DNA from: Actinomycetota bacterium
Lineage (GTDB): Bacteria; Actinomycetota; Actinomycetes; Streptosporangiales; Streptosporangiaceae
Length of the DNA: 13,384 nucleotides
Direction of reading: 5' to 3'
Assembly: GCA_003140115.1 (NCBI GenBank)
Contig: PLIQ01000090.1
Location: forward strand, 1-13,384
Below, piece after piece: positions 1 through 7,393 of the stretch. The notes under the pieces were generated by a model. It saw nothing but the letters and a program-made list of their open reading frames with translations, was not told the DNA's origin and did not search any database. Position 1 is the stretch's first letter, and every line of letters starts with the position of its first letter. A program made the position numbers and the translations under genes.

Positions 1-957
1 GCCGGGGTGAAGATCTTCAAGATGTTCATGGCCTATCCCGGCGTGTTCTTCGCCACCGACGGGGTGATCCTGCTGGCCTTGCAGCAGGCGGCCCGTTCGG
101 TCGCGACGGTGATGATGCACGCGGAGAACGGCATCGCCATCGACCAGCTGGTCGCGCAGGCGCTGGCGGCGGGCCACACCGACCCGGTGTACCACGGCCT
201 GACCCGGCCGCCCGAGCTCGAGGGCGAGGCGACGTCCCGGGCCATCACGCTGGCCAAGGTGGCGAACTGCCCGGTGTACATCGTGCACCTGTCGGCCAGC
301 CAGGCGCTCGCGGCGGTGGCCGAGGCCAGGGACGCCGGGCAGAACGTGTTCGCCGAGACCTGCCCGCAGTACCTGTACCTGTCCCTGGACGACCTGGCCC
401 GGCCGGACTTCGAGGGCGCCAAGTTCGTCTGCTCCCCGCCGCTGCGGCCCAAGGAGCACCAGGACTCGCTGTGGCGGGGCCTGCGGACCAACGACCTGTC
501 GGTGGTCTCGACCGACCACTGCCCGTTCTGCTTCAAGGACGGCAAGGAACTGGGCCGGGGGGACTTCTCCAAGATCCCGAACGGGATGCCCGGCGTCGAG
601 CACCGGATGGACCTGCTGCACCAGGGCGTGGTGGCGGGCCAGCTGTCCCTGCCGCGCTGGGTGGAGGTGGCCGCGACCACGCCGGCCAGGATGTTCGGCC
701 TGTACCCGCGCAAGGGCGTCATCGCGGCCGGCTCGGACGCCGACATCGTGATCTATGACCCGCGGGCCACCCAGACGCTGTCGGTGGCCACCCACCACAT
801 GAACGTGGACTACTCCGCGTACGAGGGCCTGGAGATCACCGGCCGGGTGGTGACCACGCTGTCCCGCGGGCGCGTGGTGATCGATGACGGCCAGTACCTG
901 GGGAGCACCGGCCACGGGACGTTCCTGGCTCGCGGGCTGAATCAGTATCTGCTGTAG
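1..957 (+). CDS. Dihydropyrimidinase / D-hydantoinase, 3' part (5' end outside window)
   Basis: Cyclic-amidohydrolase enzyme that opens the ring of dihydropyrimidines or hydantoins in the reductive pyrimidine pathway; cytoplasmic. The frame is open from base 1, so the apparent GTG at 7 is internal: the usual length is about 460 residues and roughly 150 are missing upstream. Counting from that GTG, metal-site landmarks are present: the lysine that is normally carboxylated (K5 in FKMFMAYPGVF), H38 in MMHAEN, H94 in VYIVHLSAS and D170 in STDHCPF. The C-terminal GSDADIVIYDP segment is the usual small beta-domain of the family. The stop is TAG at 955-957. The next gene follows after 37 bases on the same strand, so the two are probably co-transcribed. 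Dihydropyrimidinase and D-hydantoinase cannot be told apart here; allantoinase is less likely given the FKMFMAYPGVF and STDHCPF motifs. Confidence 0.93.
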   Translation, partial: AGVKIFKMFMAYPGVFFATDGVILLALQQAARSVATVMMHAENGIAIDQLVAQALAAGHTDPVYHGLTRPPELEGEATSRAITLAKVANCPVYIVHLSASQALAAVAEARDAGQNVFAETCPQYLYLSLDDLARPDFEGAKFVCSPPLRPKEHQDSLWRGLRTNDLSVVSTDHCPFCFKDGKELGRGDFSKIPNGMPGVEHRMDLLHQGVVAGQLSLPRWVEVAATTPARMFGLYPRKGVIAAGSDADIVIYDPRATQTLSVATHHMNVDYSAYEGLEITGRVVTTLSRGRVVIDDGQYLGSTGHGTFLARGLNQYLL

Positions 958-983
958 CAGGAACCACGTTCGTTCGGCATAAA

Positions 984-990
984 AAGGGGG
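984..990 (+). promoter_or_regulatory. Ribosome binding site of the LLM oxidoreductase
   Basis: AAGGGGG lies four bases before the ATG at 995, in a short A-rich island (ATAAAAAGG) in otherwise very GC-rich DNA. It supports the chosen start. The A-rich island could also hold a weak internal -10 element, but no -35 partner is evident. Confidence 0.55.
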
Positions 991-994
991 TTTC

Positions 995-2038
995 ATGGAA
1001 TTCGGTGTGGTCCTGCAGACGAACCCGCCCGCCAGCCGGGTGGTCGAGATGATGCGGCGAGCCGAGGACGCGGGCTTCTCCTACGGGTGGACGTGGGACT
1101 CGCACGTGCTGTGGCAGGAGCCGTTCGTGATCTACTCGGCGGTGCTGGCCGCGACCTCCCGCCTGACCGTGGGGACGATGGTGACCAACCCGGGGACCCG
1201 GGACTGGTCGGTCATCGCGTCGCTGTTCGCCACGCTGAACGACATGTACGGCAACCGCACCGTGTGCGGGATCGGCCGGGGGGACTCGGCCCGGCGGGTG
1301 ATCGGCCAGCCGCCCATGTCGCTGGCCACGCTGGCCTCGGCCATGACCGTGATCAAGGGGCTGGCCGAGGGGCGCGAGGTCAGCCTGCACGGTCAGCCGC
1401 TGCGCATCCCGTGGGTGCGCGACGGCAAACTGGAGATCTGGATGGCCGCGTACGGGCCGAAGGCGCTGCGGCTGGTCGGCGAGCAGGCCGACGGGTTCAT
1501 CCTGCAGACCGCCGACCCGGACATCGCCCGCTGGACGATCGGGTCGGTGCGGGAGGCGGCCAAGGAGGCGGGGCGTGACCCGTCGTCGATCACGATGTGC
1601 GTGGCGGCGCCCGCCTACGTGGGGACCGACCTGCCGCACCAGCGGGAACAACTGAGGTGGTTCGGCGGCATGGTGGGCAATCACGTCGCGGACCTGGTGG
1701 GCAGGTACGGCACGGACGGGCCGGTGCCCCGCGTGCTGACCGACTACATCGCGGGCCGCGAGGGCTACGACTACGCGCATCACGGCAAGTCCGACAACCC
1801 GGACGTGGACTTCGTGCCGGATGAGATCGTGGACCGGTTCTGCCTGCTCGGTCCGGCGTCCGCGCACGTGGACCGGCTGCGCGAGCTGGCCGAGGCCGGC
1901 GCCGATCAGTTCGCCCTGTACCTGATGCACGACCAGGAGGAGGACACCCTGGCCGCCTACGGCGGCGAGATCATTCCGGCCCTGAAAGCGTTATCGCGAG
2001 GAGTTCCCCGGCTGGGCGGGGCCGGCCGCAGCGCGTGA
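995..2038 (+). CDS. F420-dependent luciferase-like (LLM class) oxidoreductase
   Basis: Protein of 347 residues with a TIM-barrel LLM fold, expected to use coenzyme F420 (or FMN) for hydride transfer; cytoplasmic. Seen: an N-terminal strand MEFGVVLQ, WTWDSHVLWQEP near residues 33-44, the barrel segment TVGTMVTNPGTRDWSVIA, GIGRGDSARR near 92-101, and WMAAYGPKALRLVGEQADG near 149-167, all typical of the branch of F420-dependent LLM enzymes found beside hydantoinase genes. The ATG at 995 follows a G-rich Shine-Dalgarno-like run (AAGGGGG, 984-990) at a short spacing. The gene is 37 bases downstream of the hydantoinase gene, so a shared role in pyrimidine or hydantoin breakdown is inferred. The real substrate is unknown; the general fold assignment is secure, the cofactor is a family-based prediction. 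Confidence 0.9.
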   Translation: MEFGVVLQTNPPASRVVEMMRRAEDAGFSYGWTWDSHVLWQEPFVIYSAVLAATSRLTVGTMVTNPGTRDWSVIASLFATLNDMYGNRTVCGIGRGDSARRVIGQPPMSLATLASAMTVIKGLAEGREVSLHGQPLRIPWVRDGKLEIWMAAYGPKALRLVGEQADGFILQTADPDIARWTIGSVREAAKEAGRDPSSITMCVAAPAYVGTDLPHQREQLRWFGGMVGNHVADLVGRYGTDGPVPRVLTDYIAGREGYDYAHHGKSDNPDVDFVPDEIVDRFCLLGPASAHVDRLRELAEAGADQFALYLMHDQEEDTLAAYGGEIIPALKALSRGVPRLGGAGRSA

Positions 2039-2057
2039 CGATTGCGCCGCGGCCGGC
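2021..2057. terminator. Inverted repeat between convergent genes, possible bidirectional terminator
   Basis: GCCGGCCGC (2021-2029) pairs perfectly with GCGGCCGGC (2049-2057). After one mismatch, GCGC (2031-2034) pairs with GCGC (2044-2047), leaving a 9-base loop. The left arm overlaps the last codons of the oxidoreductase gene, and the structure sits before the stop of the convergent pore-forming-protein gene. There is no T-rich tail on either side, so it is a U-less hairpin of the kind common in actinomycetes rather than a classic intrinsic terminator. Confidence 0.45.
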
Positions 2058-2067
2058 ATTGACCTGG

Positions 2068-2967
2068 CTAGATGTCGATGGTGTTGACCAAAGTGCCTTC
2101 CGGCACGAGCGACTTGCCGACCGCGGTGGCGGCCATGGCCCGCTTGAGCTGCTCCCCGGAGGCGCTCGTGACGTCGTACACCTGGACCTGGAAGTCCGCT
2201 ACCTGCGAGGCGTCGAGTACACCGGAAACGACCACGCCGCCGCGACCGCCACCCAGGTTCTGGAAGAGGGTGGAGTCGTCACCGGCGGTCCGATACTGGT
2301 TGATCCATCCCCACACGGTGCCAGCGTCCGAGCTCCAGTTGTAGTGGCCGTTGATACGGTCTTCGAACCAGGTCTCGGACGTGCCGGTGACCACGATGGT
2401 GGCCGTATAGGGCACGCGCAGCGACCGTGATGTCGCGGCCAGGAGAGCCTTGTAGACCTTCCCGGTGGGGACCGTGACCGGAACGCTCTGGGAAACGGTG
2501 ACCGTCTCACTTTTCGTGTTCGATGTCGTGCTGCTGTAGCTGAACGTGTAATCGACGCTCATCTTCACCGTCGCCTCGGCGCTGGCGATGATGAAGTCTG
2601 CCTTCGCCTTGATGTCCAGGCCCACGCCGATCTTCACCGAGTGCGCGATCGTGCTGCTGGTCGTGGATGAGTTCGTGTAGGAATAGGTGAGCTGGACGGT
2701 GGACTGTGGCGTGAGACCGTTCCTGTTGTCCACGATGGCCGACGCGGCCATGATCTGACCAGGAATGTAGGTCATGGCGCTGTCGTTGAAGACCAGGCCG
2801 GTGGGCACGGCGTCCGAGAGGCCGCCGTAGAGGCCTATGGCGTCCCCGTTGGCGCCGTTGACGTACCACCGGCCGTTGGCGGGGTCTTCGCCAGTGTTCA
2901 GCTGCTTTTTCCAGGCTGCACCGATGAATGGGCCTACGGTGCCGATGTCAAGCGAGTTCAGGGCCAT
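2068..2967 (-). CDS. Aerolysin / ETX-MTX2-like beta-pore-forming protein
   Basis: Protein of 299 residues not matching a housekeeping family. Residues 88-170 look like the pore module of aerolysin-type toxins: Ser/Thr-rich strands near 90-110 and 139-161, and between them a strictly alternating polar/hydrophobic stretch (VKIGVGLDIKAKADF, 111-125, then ASAEATVKMSV, 128-138), as in a membrane-inserting hairpin. It is followed by SQSVPVTVPTGKVYKALL (159-176), which resembles the conserved VP-G-K segment of ETX/MTX2 proteins. The N-terminal (1-87) and C-terminal (195-299, with W200, W209, W219, W222-region aromatics) parts are unassigned and may bind a target. There is no signal peptide or membrane helix. 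The ATG at 2967 follows a run of seven G; no other in-frame start lies before the upstream stop. The middle of the gene is about 58% GC by hand count, lower than its neighbours. A role as toxin is inferred, not shown; the fold call is fairly strong. Confidence 0.75.
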   Translation of the reverse strand: MALNSLDIGTVGPFIGAAWKKQLNTGEDPANGRWYVNGANGDAIGLYGGLSDAVPTGLVFNDSAMTYIPGQIMAASAIVDNRNGLTPQSTVQLTYSYTNSSTTSSTIAHSVKIGVGLDIKAKADFIIASAEATVKMSVDYTFSYSSTTSNTKSETVTVSQSVPVTVPTGKVYKALLAATSRSLRVPYTATIVVTGTSETWFEDRINGHYNWSSDAGTVWGWINQYRTAGDDSTLFQNLGGGRGGVVVSGVLDASQVADFQVQVYDVTSASGEQLKRAMAATAVGKSLVPEGTLVNTIDI

Positions 2968-3115
2968 TGCCCCCCCGTTTCGAGATATCCAGGATTCATG
3001 GGTGCTGGTCGATGCGCGGGCTAGGGTGCCGGAGCGCCAGGCGGAATTCCCCGGTCCGGGCGGTTATCGCACGCGCCAGCCCGGCCAGCCTCCCCCGATC
3101 TACCAGGGTTAATTA

Positions 3116-3148
3116 CGTATAGTGACAGAAGGTCACTCTGCGTGTCAA
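3116..3148 (-). promoter_or_regulatory. Candidate promoter with palindromic operator for the pore-forming protein
   Basis: On the minus strand a perfect TTGACA (3148-3143) is followed by the inverted repeat AGTGAC-CTTCT-GTCACT (3137-3121), which runs into ATACGTAATTA. TATACG (3121-3116) is the best -10 candidate, but its spacer is 21 bases, longer than the 17 optimal for a housekeeping promoter; the palindrome lies inside that spacer. Stretched spacers with an internal dyad are known for MerR-type activators, but that regulator class is only a guess. The start codon is about 150 bases downstream. The same dyad, followed by an AT-rich stretch, could instead be a weak terminator for the SGNH gene. 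Confidence 0.4.
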
Positions 3149-3159
3149 TGCTTGGTCGG

Positions 3160-4482
3160 CTAGTCGGTGCCCGCCCCGGCCGAGGCCGATGCGGCGGGGG
3201 CCGGGCTTTGCAGCAGCTTGGCCAGCGCCTGCTGGTCGGCCAGGGCGATGGCCAGTTCGCCGGTCGCGGTCGGGTGCAGTGGCGCCGGGTCGTCCGGGCC
3301 CTGGACGTAGGGGTCAGCGGTGCACAGCTCGTGGCCGGCGAAGGGCGGATCGGCCACGCCGAACCCGAAGGTCTGCGCGCCGGAGGCCAGCACCGTGTTC
3401 AGCTGGCCGAGGCGGGCCAGCAGCACCTTCTCCTTGGCCGCGGTGAGGCCGTACCGGGCCAGGCAGCCGATGTTCTGGCCGAATGGCGAGTAGTACTCGT
3501 TGACCAGCACGGCAGGACTGCCGGGCAGGTCGGACAGGTCGCCGAGGAGCTGGTAGTAGCTGGTAGTGAAGGCGCTGAGCAGCTCGCTGAAGTACGCGGA
3601 GGACACCGCGTCGTTGCACACTGCGCTGGCCGCGCACAGGCGCGTCATGATGGACCATTCGACGTCGTCGGCGCCGACGCTGACGATGACCACCTTCGCG
3701 TGGGTGGCCCCCTCGGCCTCGGAGAACTGCGCCGGCGCCACCTGCCCGTCGCCGAGCACCTGCACGCCGAGCAGGCCGTTCTGGATCGTCGCGCCGCTGC
3801 AAGCCAGGTTCAGCACGTTCCAGTCGTTCACCGCGGCCAAGTCGGCGGCGTAGGACTCGCCACTGCGGCCGCAGGCCAGGTCCAAGGGGGTGGCGTTGGC
3901 GGGGGCCGGGTTGCCCACGGCGGCGGCGGTCGAGTCGCCGATCACCACCGCCTGCACCCCAGGCAGCCGTCGGTCGGCCGGGCTGGGGACGGCTTGGAGC
4001 GGATCGGTGCCGACCAGGTCGTCGAGCGTCTTGACGCTGCGCAGCACGCGTGGCGTGCTGGAGGCGGTCAGCAGCACGCCCCCGATGTTCACCGCGCAGA
4101 CGACGGCGAGCCCCGCGGTCACCGTCTTCAGCATGGTCAGATGGGACTGCCTGCGCACCCCGGCCACCGCGAGCAGAGCGACGACAGCGAAGCCGGCCGC
4201 GATGAGCGTCTCCCACACGAAGTACCGGGTCCAGCCCTGGGCCAGCTGCTGGCTGAGGCTCAGCTTGAGCTTGCGCGGGTTGTCCGAGCGGAGCAGCTGG
4301 GCGACCTGGCGGTCGATGGTGATGTGGGTGAGCTGCAGCAACGGGCGGATAGGTCCCTCGAACTGCGGCTTGGTCGGGATGTTCTGGCCGAACAGGTCGA
4401 GCTCGCCCGGGCCTGACCAGCTCAAGGACGAGATCACCGCCCCGACCTGGGCGGTCTGGCCGGCCGCGGAGACCGTCTGCAT
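3160..4482 (-). CDS. Membrane-anchored SGNH/GDSL-type hydrolase
   Basis: Protein of 440 residues from the first canonical start (ATG 4482). Segment 1-65 is a non-membrane region (SGPGELDLFGQ motif). Two membrane helices follow near 87-110 and 117-141, joined by a basic RRQSH loop, then an SGNH hydrolase domain: IGDSTAAAVG with the nucleophile S184, ACSGATIQNG (G230), VSVGADDVEW at block III where Asn is usual, and LHPTATGE with H403. The usual Asp three residues before that His is Ala; D397/D398 are nearby. Substrate unknown; an exported esterase or acyl-modifying enzyme is likely. The frame stays open upstream to a TGA at 4617-4615 and encodes RWTRK then a clear helix (AVLYLVTFLIITAG), which would put the catalytic domain outside, yet that extension has no ATG, GTG or TTG. 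The true start is therefore unresolved. It follows the large membrane-protein gene on the same strand. Confidence 0.82.
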   Translation of the reverse strand: MQTVSAAGQTAQVGAVISSLSWSGPGELDLFGQNIPTKPQFEGPIRPLLQLTHITIDRQVAQLLRSDNPRKLKLSLSQQLAQGWTRYFVWETLIAAGFAVVALLAVAGVRRQSHLTMLKTVTAGLAVVCAVNIGGVLLTASSTPRVLRSVKTLDDLVGTDPLQAVPSPADRRLPGVQAVVIGDSTAAAVGNPAPANATPLDLACGRSGESYAADLAAVNDWNVLNLACSGATIQNGLLGVQVLGDGQVAPAQFSEAEGATHAKVVIVSVGADDVEWSIMTRLCAASAVCNDAVSSAYFSELLSAFTTSYYQLLGDLSDLPGSPAVLVNEYYSPFGQNIGCLARYGLTAAKEKVLLARLGQLNTVLASGAQTFGFGVADPPFAGHELCTADPYVQGPDDPAPLHPTATGELAIALADQQALAKLLQSPAPAASASAGAGTD

Positions 4483-4651
4483 GGGCGCGACCTGCAGCGC
4501 CAGCCAGATCGAGCCGGCCGTGATGATCAGGAAAGTGACGAGGTAGAGGACAGCCTTCCTGGTCCACCGCAGGTATGAAGGAATCTCACGCTCCCGGTAC
4601 GACAGAGCCTGCGCTCATCACGCTACCCGAGGCGAGCCGGTGCCAACCCGT

Positions 4652-7099
4652 TCAGATGGCGTCCTTGCGTTCCAGGTAGTTCAGCGCAACCCAGCCGATC
4701 GGTACCGGGAGCCAGAAGGTGAGCAGTCGGAACAGCAGCACCGCGCTGGCCGCCTCGGTGCCGTGCAGCCCGGCGGCGACGAGCCCGGCGGTCAGGGCCG
4801 CCTCCACGGCGCCAACCCCGCCGGGCGTGGGGACGATCGAGCCGAGCGCGCTACCGGTCAGGTAGACCACGGCGATGCCAGCGATGGCCACCGACCCGCC
4901 GAAGGCCTGCACGCAGGCGGACAGGCACAAGATGTACGCCACGCTGAGCAGCAGCCCGCCGCCGATGCCCTGGATGAGCTTGATCGGCTGCTGCGCGACC
5001 TCGAGCAGCCGCGGCAGCACCTGGCCCAGCGTCGGCGCGACCCGGGCGCGCAGCAGCCGCCGTCCAGCGGGCACCGCAAGCACGGCCAAGGCCACCACGA
5101 CCAGCCCGGCCAGTACGAAGTAGATCCAGGTGGGCGGGCGGAACGGGTGCTTGTCGGCGGCCCCGGCGATGGCGATGAACACCACCAGCAACAAGATGTG
5201 CAGGACAAAGGCCACTACCTGGCTTACGCCGACGCTGGCCGCCGCGACCGGCGCCGGGATCTTCCTGCGCTGCAGGTAGCGGATGTTGACCGCGGCGCCG
5301 CCGAACGCGGCGGGCGTGACCAGCGTGACGAACGACCCGGCCAGCTGGGCGATGATCGTGCGGGTGAAGCTCAGCGGGACGGCCACGAACCCGGACAGCT
5401 CCAGCGCGGCGCCGACGTAGGTCACGGCCGACAGGGCCAGCGCTACCAGGCCCCAGCGCCAGTCCGCTTGGTGCAGGACGTGTCCGAGGCTGACCCGGGC
5501 GAGCTCGCCCGCGAGCAGGTACCCGGCGGCGACGGTCGCGACCATCGTGATGACGCTGCGGAACCGGATCCGCTCGAGCTGGACGGGGGTCACCTCGCCG
5601 CCCGGGACGGCGGCGAGCAGCCGCTGGCGCAGCTCGGGCAGCACTTTGCGCCGACGGCGCAGTTCGGCCCGGGTGGAGCGGGCCAGGGCCACGCGCTGAA
5701 GCAGCGGCACCACGCCGACCAGTTCGCCGGCCCCTGCCTTCTCCAGGGCCAGGTCAGCGGAGCGCTCGGGCCCGACGTAGAGCGCCAGCTCGGCCAGGAG
5801 CTGGGCCACGTCCAGGCGCACCTGCAGGTCACTTGCGGCCACGTCACCGTCGCCCGGGTCGAGCAGCATGACCTGGTCCTTGCCGGTCAGCAGGATGCGG
5901 TCGGCGGTCAGCGACCGGTGCGTGACCCGGTGCTCGTGCAGCGCCTGCACGGCGTCCCAGATGTTCCGCAGCTCGGCGTCGGTAACCCCGGGATTCCGCT
6001 CCGCGAGCGTGGTCCCCTCGTGGTGATCGAAGGCGAGCACGGTGGCTTCGGGCCCGACCCGGACCACGGCGCGCAGTCCCGGCGTGGGCGCGCCCGCGTC
6101 TTCGGCCGCATAGGACAGCAGTGCCCTGCGCTCGATGGTCCGGTCCGCCGACAGCGGCGCGCCGCGAGAGACCTGCCCGCGCAGCAGGACGTACCGGTAC
6201 AGCCGGTAGACGGCGCCCGCCGCCTGCTGGTCCTTGTCGTAGACGGTGACGTCCAGGCAGGTGCCGGTGCTCGTGGCCGCGGCGTAGTGACGCGATCCGG
6301 CCCGGTCAGCGGTCCGCGGCGCCCAGCGGAGCCGGGTCATTTCGGTCACTTGCCGGTCCGCGCTGTTCAGCGCCGTCGCGATGTCCACCGCGCTGGGCCG
6401 CAGCGAGGGACTGCCCGCCGCGTACCGGACGCCGAGACCGATCGTCCGGCCGACGAGCAGCGTGAGCAGGAACGACAGGACGGTGGTATCCAGGTCGACC
6501 AGGTGGACGAGCGAGTAGACGCCGACGGCCAGCCACAGGGCGTTCCGCCAGCCCGGCCGACCCGACAGGCCGATGATCGTCGCGTAGGCCACCACGCCGG
6601 CCACGTACGGGTCCAGCACCGCGGTATGGCCGACGGCCGGGCGGGACATGACGATCGCGTCGTAGACCCTGGCCGCGACCGCGCGCTCCAGCGCGACGTT
6701 GAGCACGGCTGCCACCACCGCGGCCAGGATCCCGGTGGCCACGGCCTCGGTGAGCCGCCGTACCTGGCGCCGGATGAGCTGGCGGACGGCCAGCGCGACG
6801 GGAACAATGAGGATGGCGAACAGCACTAGGGGCCGGGCCACCGCCAGCAGGGTGTGAAGCCGCGCGCTCGCGCCGACGATGTCGGTCTCCACGCCGTTCG
6901 TGGTGGCGCTGGCCGCGACGCCGGCCACCACCAGCACGATGATCTCCAGGCCCGAGGTGGCGCAGCGCAGCAAGTCGACCGGCTTGCGGATCCGGCGCTC
7001 CAGCCGGTCCGTGACCTGGATCGCTCCTGGCTGCGGTGGAATCACGGCACCGATCGTTTCACCTGGTGGCCCAGCCGCAAAGTCGCGGCCCCGCGGCAC
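4652..7099 (-). CDS. Membrane protein: helices + degenerate kinase-like domain + LPG-synthase/flippase-type (UPF0104) domain
   Basis: Protein of 815 residues in three parts. Residues 48-225 hold about five or six membrane helices. Residues 250-440 resemble a protein-kinase/aminoglycoside-kinase fold: VTVYDKDQQAAG at 285-295, HRS at 394-396 where HRD or HGD is usual, and DPG at 414-416 instead of DFG, so catalysis is doubtful. Residues 513-810 carry many helices and the motif VPTPGGVGAVEAAL (756-769), characteristic of lysylphosphatidylglycerol-synthase transmembrane / UPF0104 proteins. No C-terminal LPG acyltransferase (GNAT-like) domain is present, so lysyl transfer is unlikely; lipid or glycolipid transport, or cell-envelope assembly, is a better guess. 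GTG 7099 starts 6 bases after the toxin gene's stop but has no good ribosome site; GTG 7045, with AGGTGA 13 bases upstream, is the alternative. Probably co-transcribed with the SGNH gene downstream. Confidence 0.88.
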   Translation of the reverse strand: MPRGRDFAAGPPGETIGAVIPPQPGAIQVTDRLERRIRKPVDLLRCATSGLEIIVLVVAGVAASATTNGVETDIVGASARLHTLLAVARPLVLFAILIVPVALAVRQLIRRQVRRLTEAVATGILAAVVAAVLNVALERAVAARVYDAIVMSRPAVGHTAVLDPYVAGVVAYATIIGLSGRPGWRNALWLAVGVYSLVHLVDLDTTVLSFLLTLLVGRTIGLGVRYAAGSPSLRPSAVDIATALNSADRQVTEMTRLRWAPRTADRAGSRHYAAATSTGTCLDVTVYDKDQQAAGAVYRLYRYVLLRGQVSRGAPLSADRTIERRALLSYAAEDAGAPTPGLRAVVRVGPEATVLAFDHHEGTTLAERNPGVTDAELRNIWDAVQALHEHRVTHRSLTADRILLTGKDQVMLLDPGDGDVAASDLQVRLDVAQLLAELALYVGPERSADLALEKAGAGELVGVVPLLQRVALARSTRAELRRRRKVLPELRQRLLAAVPGGEVTPVQLERIRFRSVITMVATVAAGYLLAGELARVSLGHVLHQADWRWGLVALALSAVTYVGAALELSGFVAVPLSFTRTIIAQLAGSFVTLVTPAAFGGAAVNIRYLQRRKIPAPVAAASVGVSQVVAFVLHILLLVVFIAIAGAADKHPFRPPTWIYFVLAGLVVVALAVLAVPAGRRLLRARVAPTLGQVLPRLLEVAQQPIKLIQGIGGGLLLSVAYILCLSACVQAFGGSVAIAGIAVVYLTGSALGSIVPTPGGVGAVEAALTAGLVAAGLHGTEAASAVLLFRLLTFWLPVPIGWVALNYLERKDAI

Positions 7100-7105
7100 G
7101 CGTTT

Positions 7106-7393
7106 TCAGTCCGTGGCCTTGGGATGCCCGGTCCCCGCATGGATGATCCAGGCCGTACGTCGCGCGTCATCGATGACGTACCAGATTCGCCCGCCGGCGG
7201 TCACCTCGTACTGCCATTGCTCCAGCGACTCGCCTTTCCAGGCCGCGGTGCCCAGACGGCCTTTGAGCCGGTGATGGCGCTCTGGAGCAGACCGGGATCG
7301 CGGATTAGCCCGGATGGCGTCAAACGCGCGCCGCAGGTCGTACTCTCCCTCGACCGGCGGCGGGGCCGCGCGTTCGCCGCGACGGGGGCTCAT
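7106..7393 (-). CDS. RelE/ParE-like toxin of a type II toxin-antitoxin pair
   Basis: Small basic protein of 95 residues. Its second half has the look of the RelE/ParE fold: an alpha-helical start (YDLRRAFDAIRANPR, 18-32), basic HHRLKG at 40-45, then consecutive strands EQWQYEVTAGGRIWYVIDD (58-76) and TAWIIHAGTGHP (80-91). Such toxins usually cut mRNA on the ribosome or poison gyrase; which applies cannot be told. The ATG at 7393 overlaps the stop of the upstream gene (ATGA), the usual translational coupling of antitoxin and toxin. A longer in-frame extension upstream is only the antitoxin gene read in another frame. The membrane-protein gene follows within 6 to 60 bases, depending on its start. 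Confidence 0.75.
   Translation of the reverse strand: MSPRRGERAAPPPVEGEYDLRRAFDAIRANPRSRSAPERHHRLKGRLGTAAWKGESLEQWQYEVTAGGRIWYVIDDARRTAWIIHAGTGHPKATD

Noticed and set aside
836..1930. Minus-strand open frame opposite the LLM oxidoreductase
   Set aside because: His/Arg/Val-rich antisense frame without family motifs; the plus-strand gene has a clear fold and ribosome site.
2968..3159. Possible small gene between the pore-forming protein and SGNH genes
   Set aside because: Short plus-strand frames here lack ribosome sites and motifs, and part of them overlaps the pore-forming gene in antisense; the stretch is better explained as that gene's promoter and leader.
3548..3567. Perfect 10-bp tandem repeat AGCTGGTAGT x2 inside the SGNH gene
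   Set aside because: It encodes part of a continuous, plausible helix (TTSYYQLL) and its length is not a multiple of three, so it is not a recent duplication in an otherwise intact frame; probably chance.
3142..4416. Long plus-strand open frame of 424 codons, and similarly 4640-6829 with 729 codons
   Set aside because: Both lie opposite well-supported minus-strand genes; their translations are Arg/Gly/Gln/His-rich, as expected of antisense frames in GC-rich DNA, and show no known motif.
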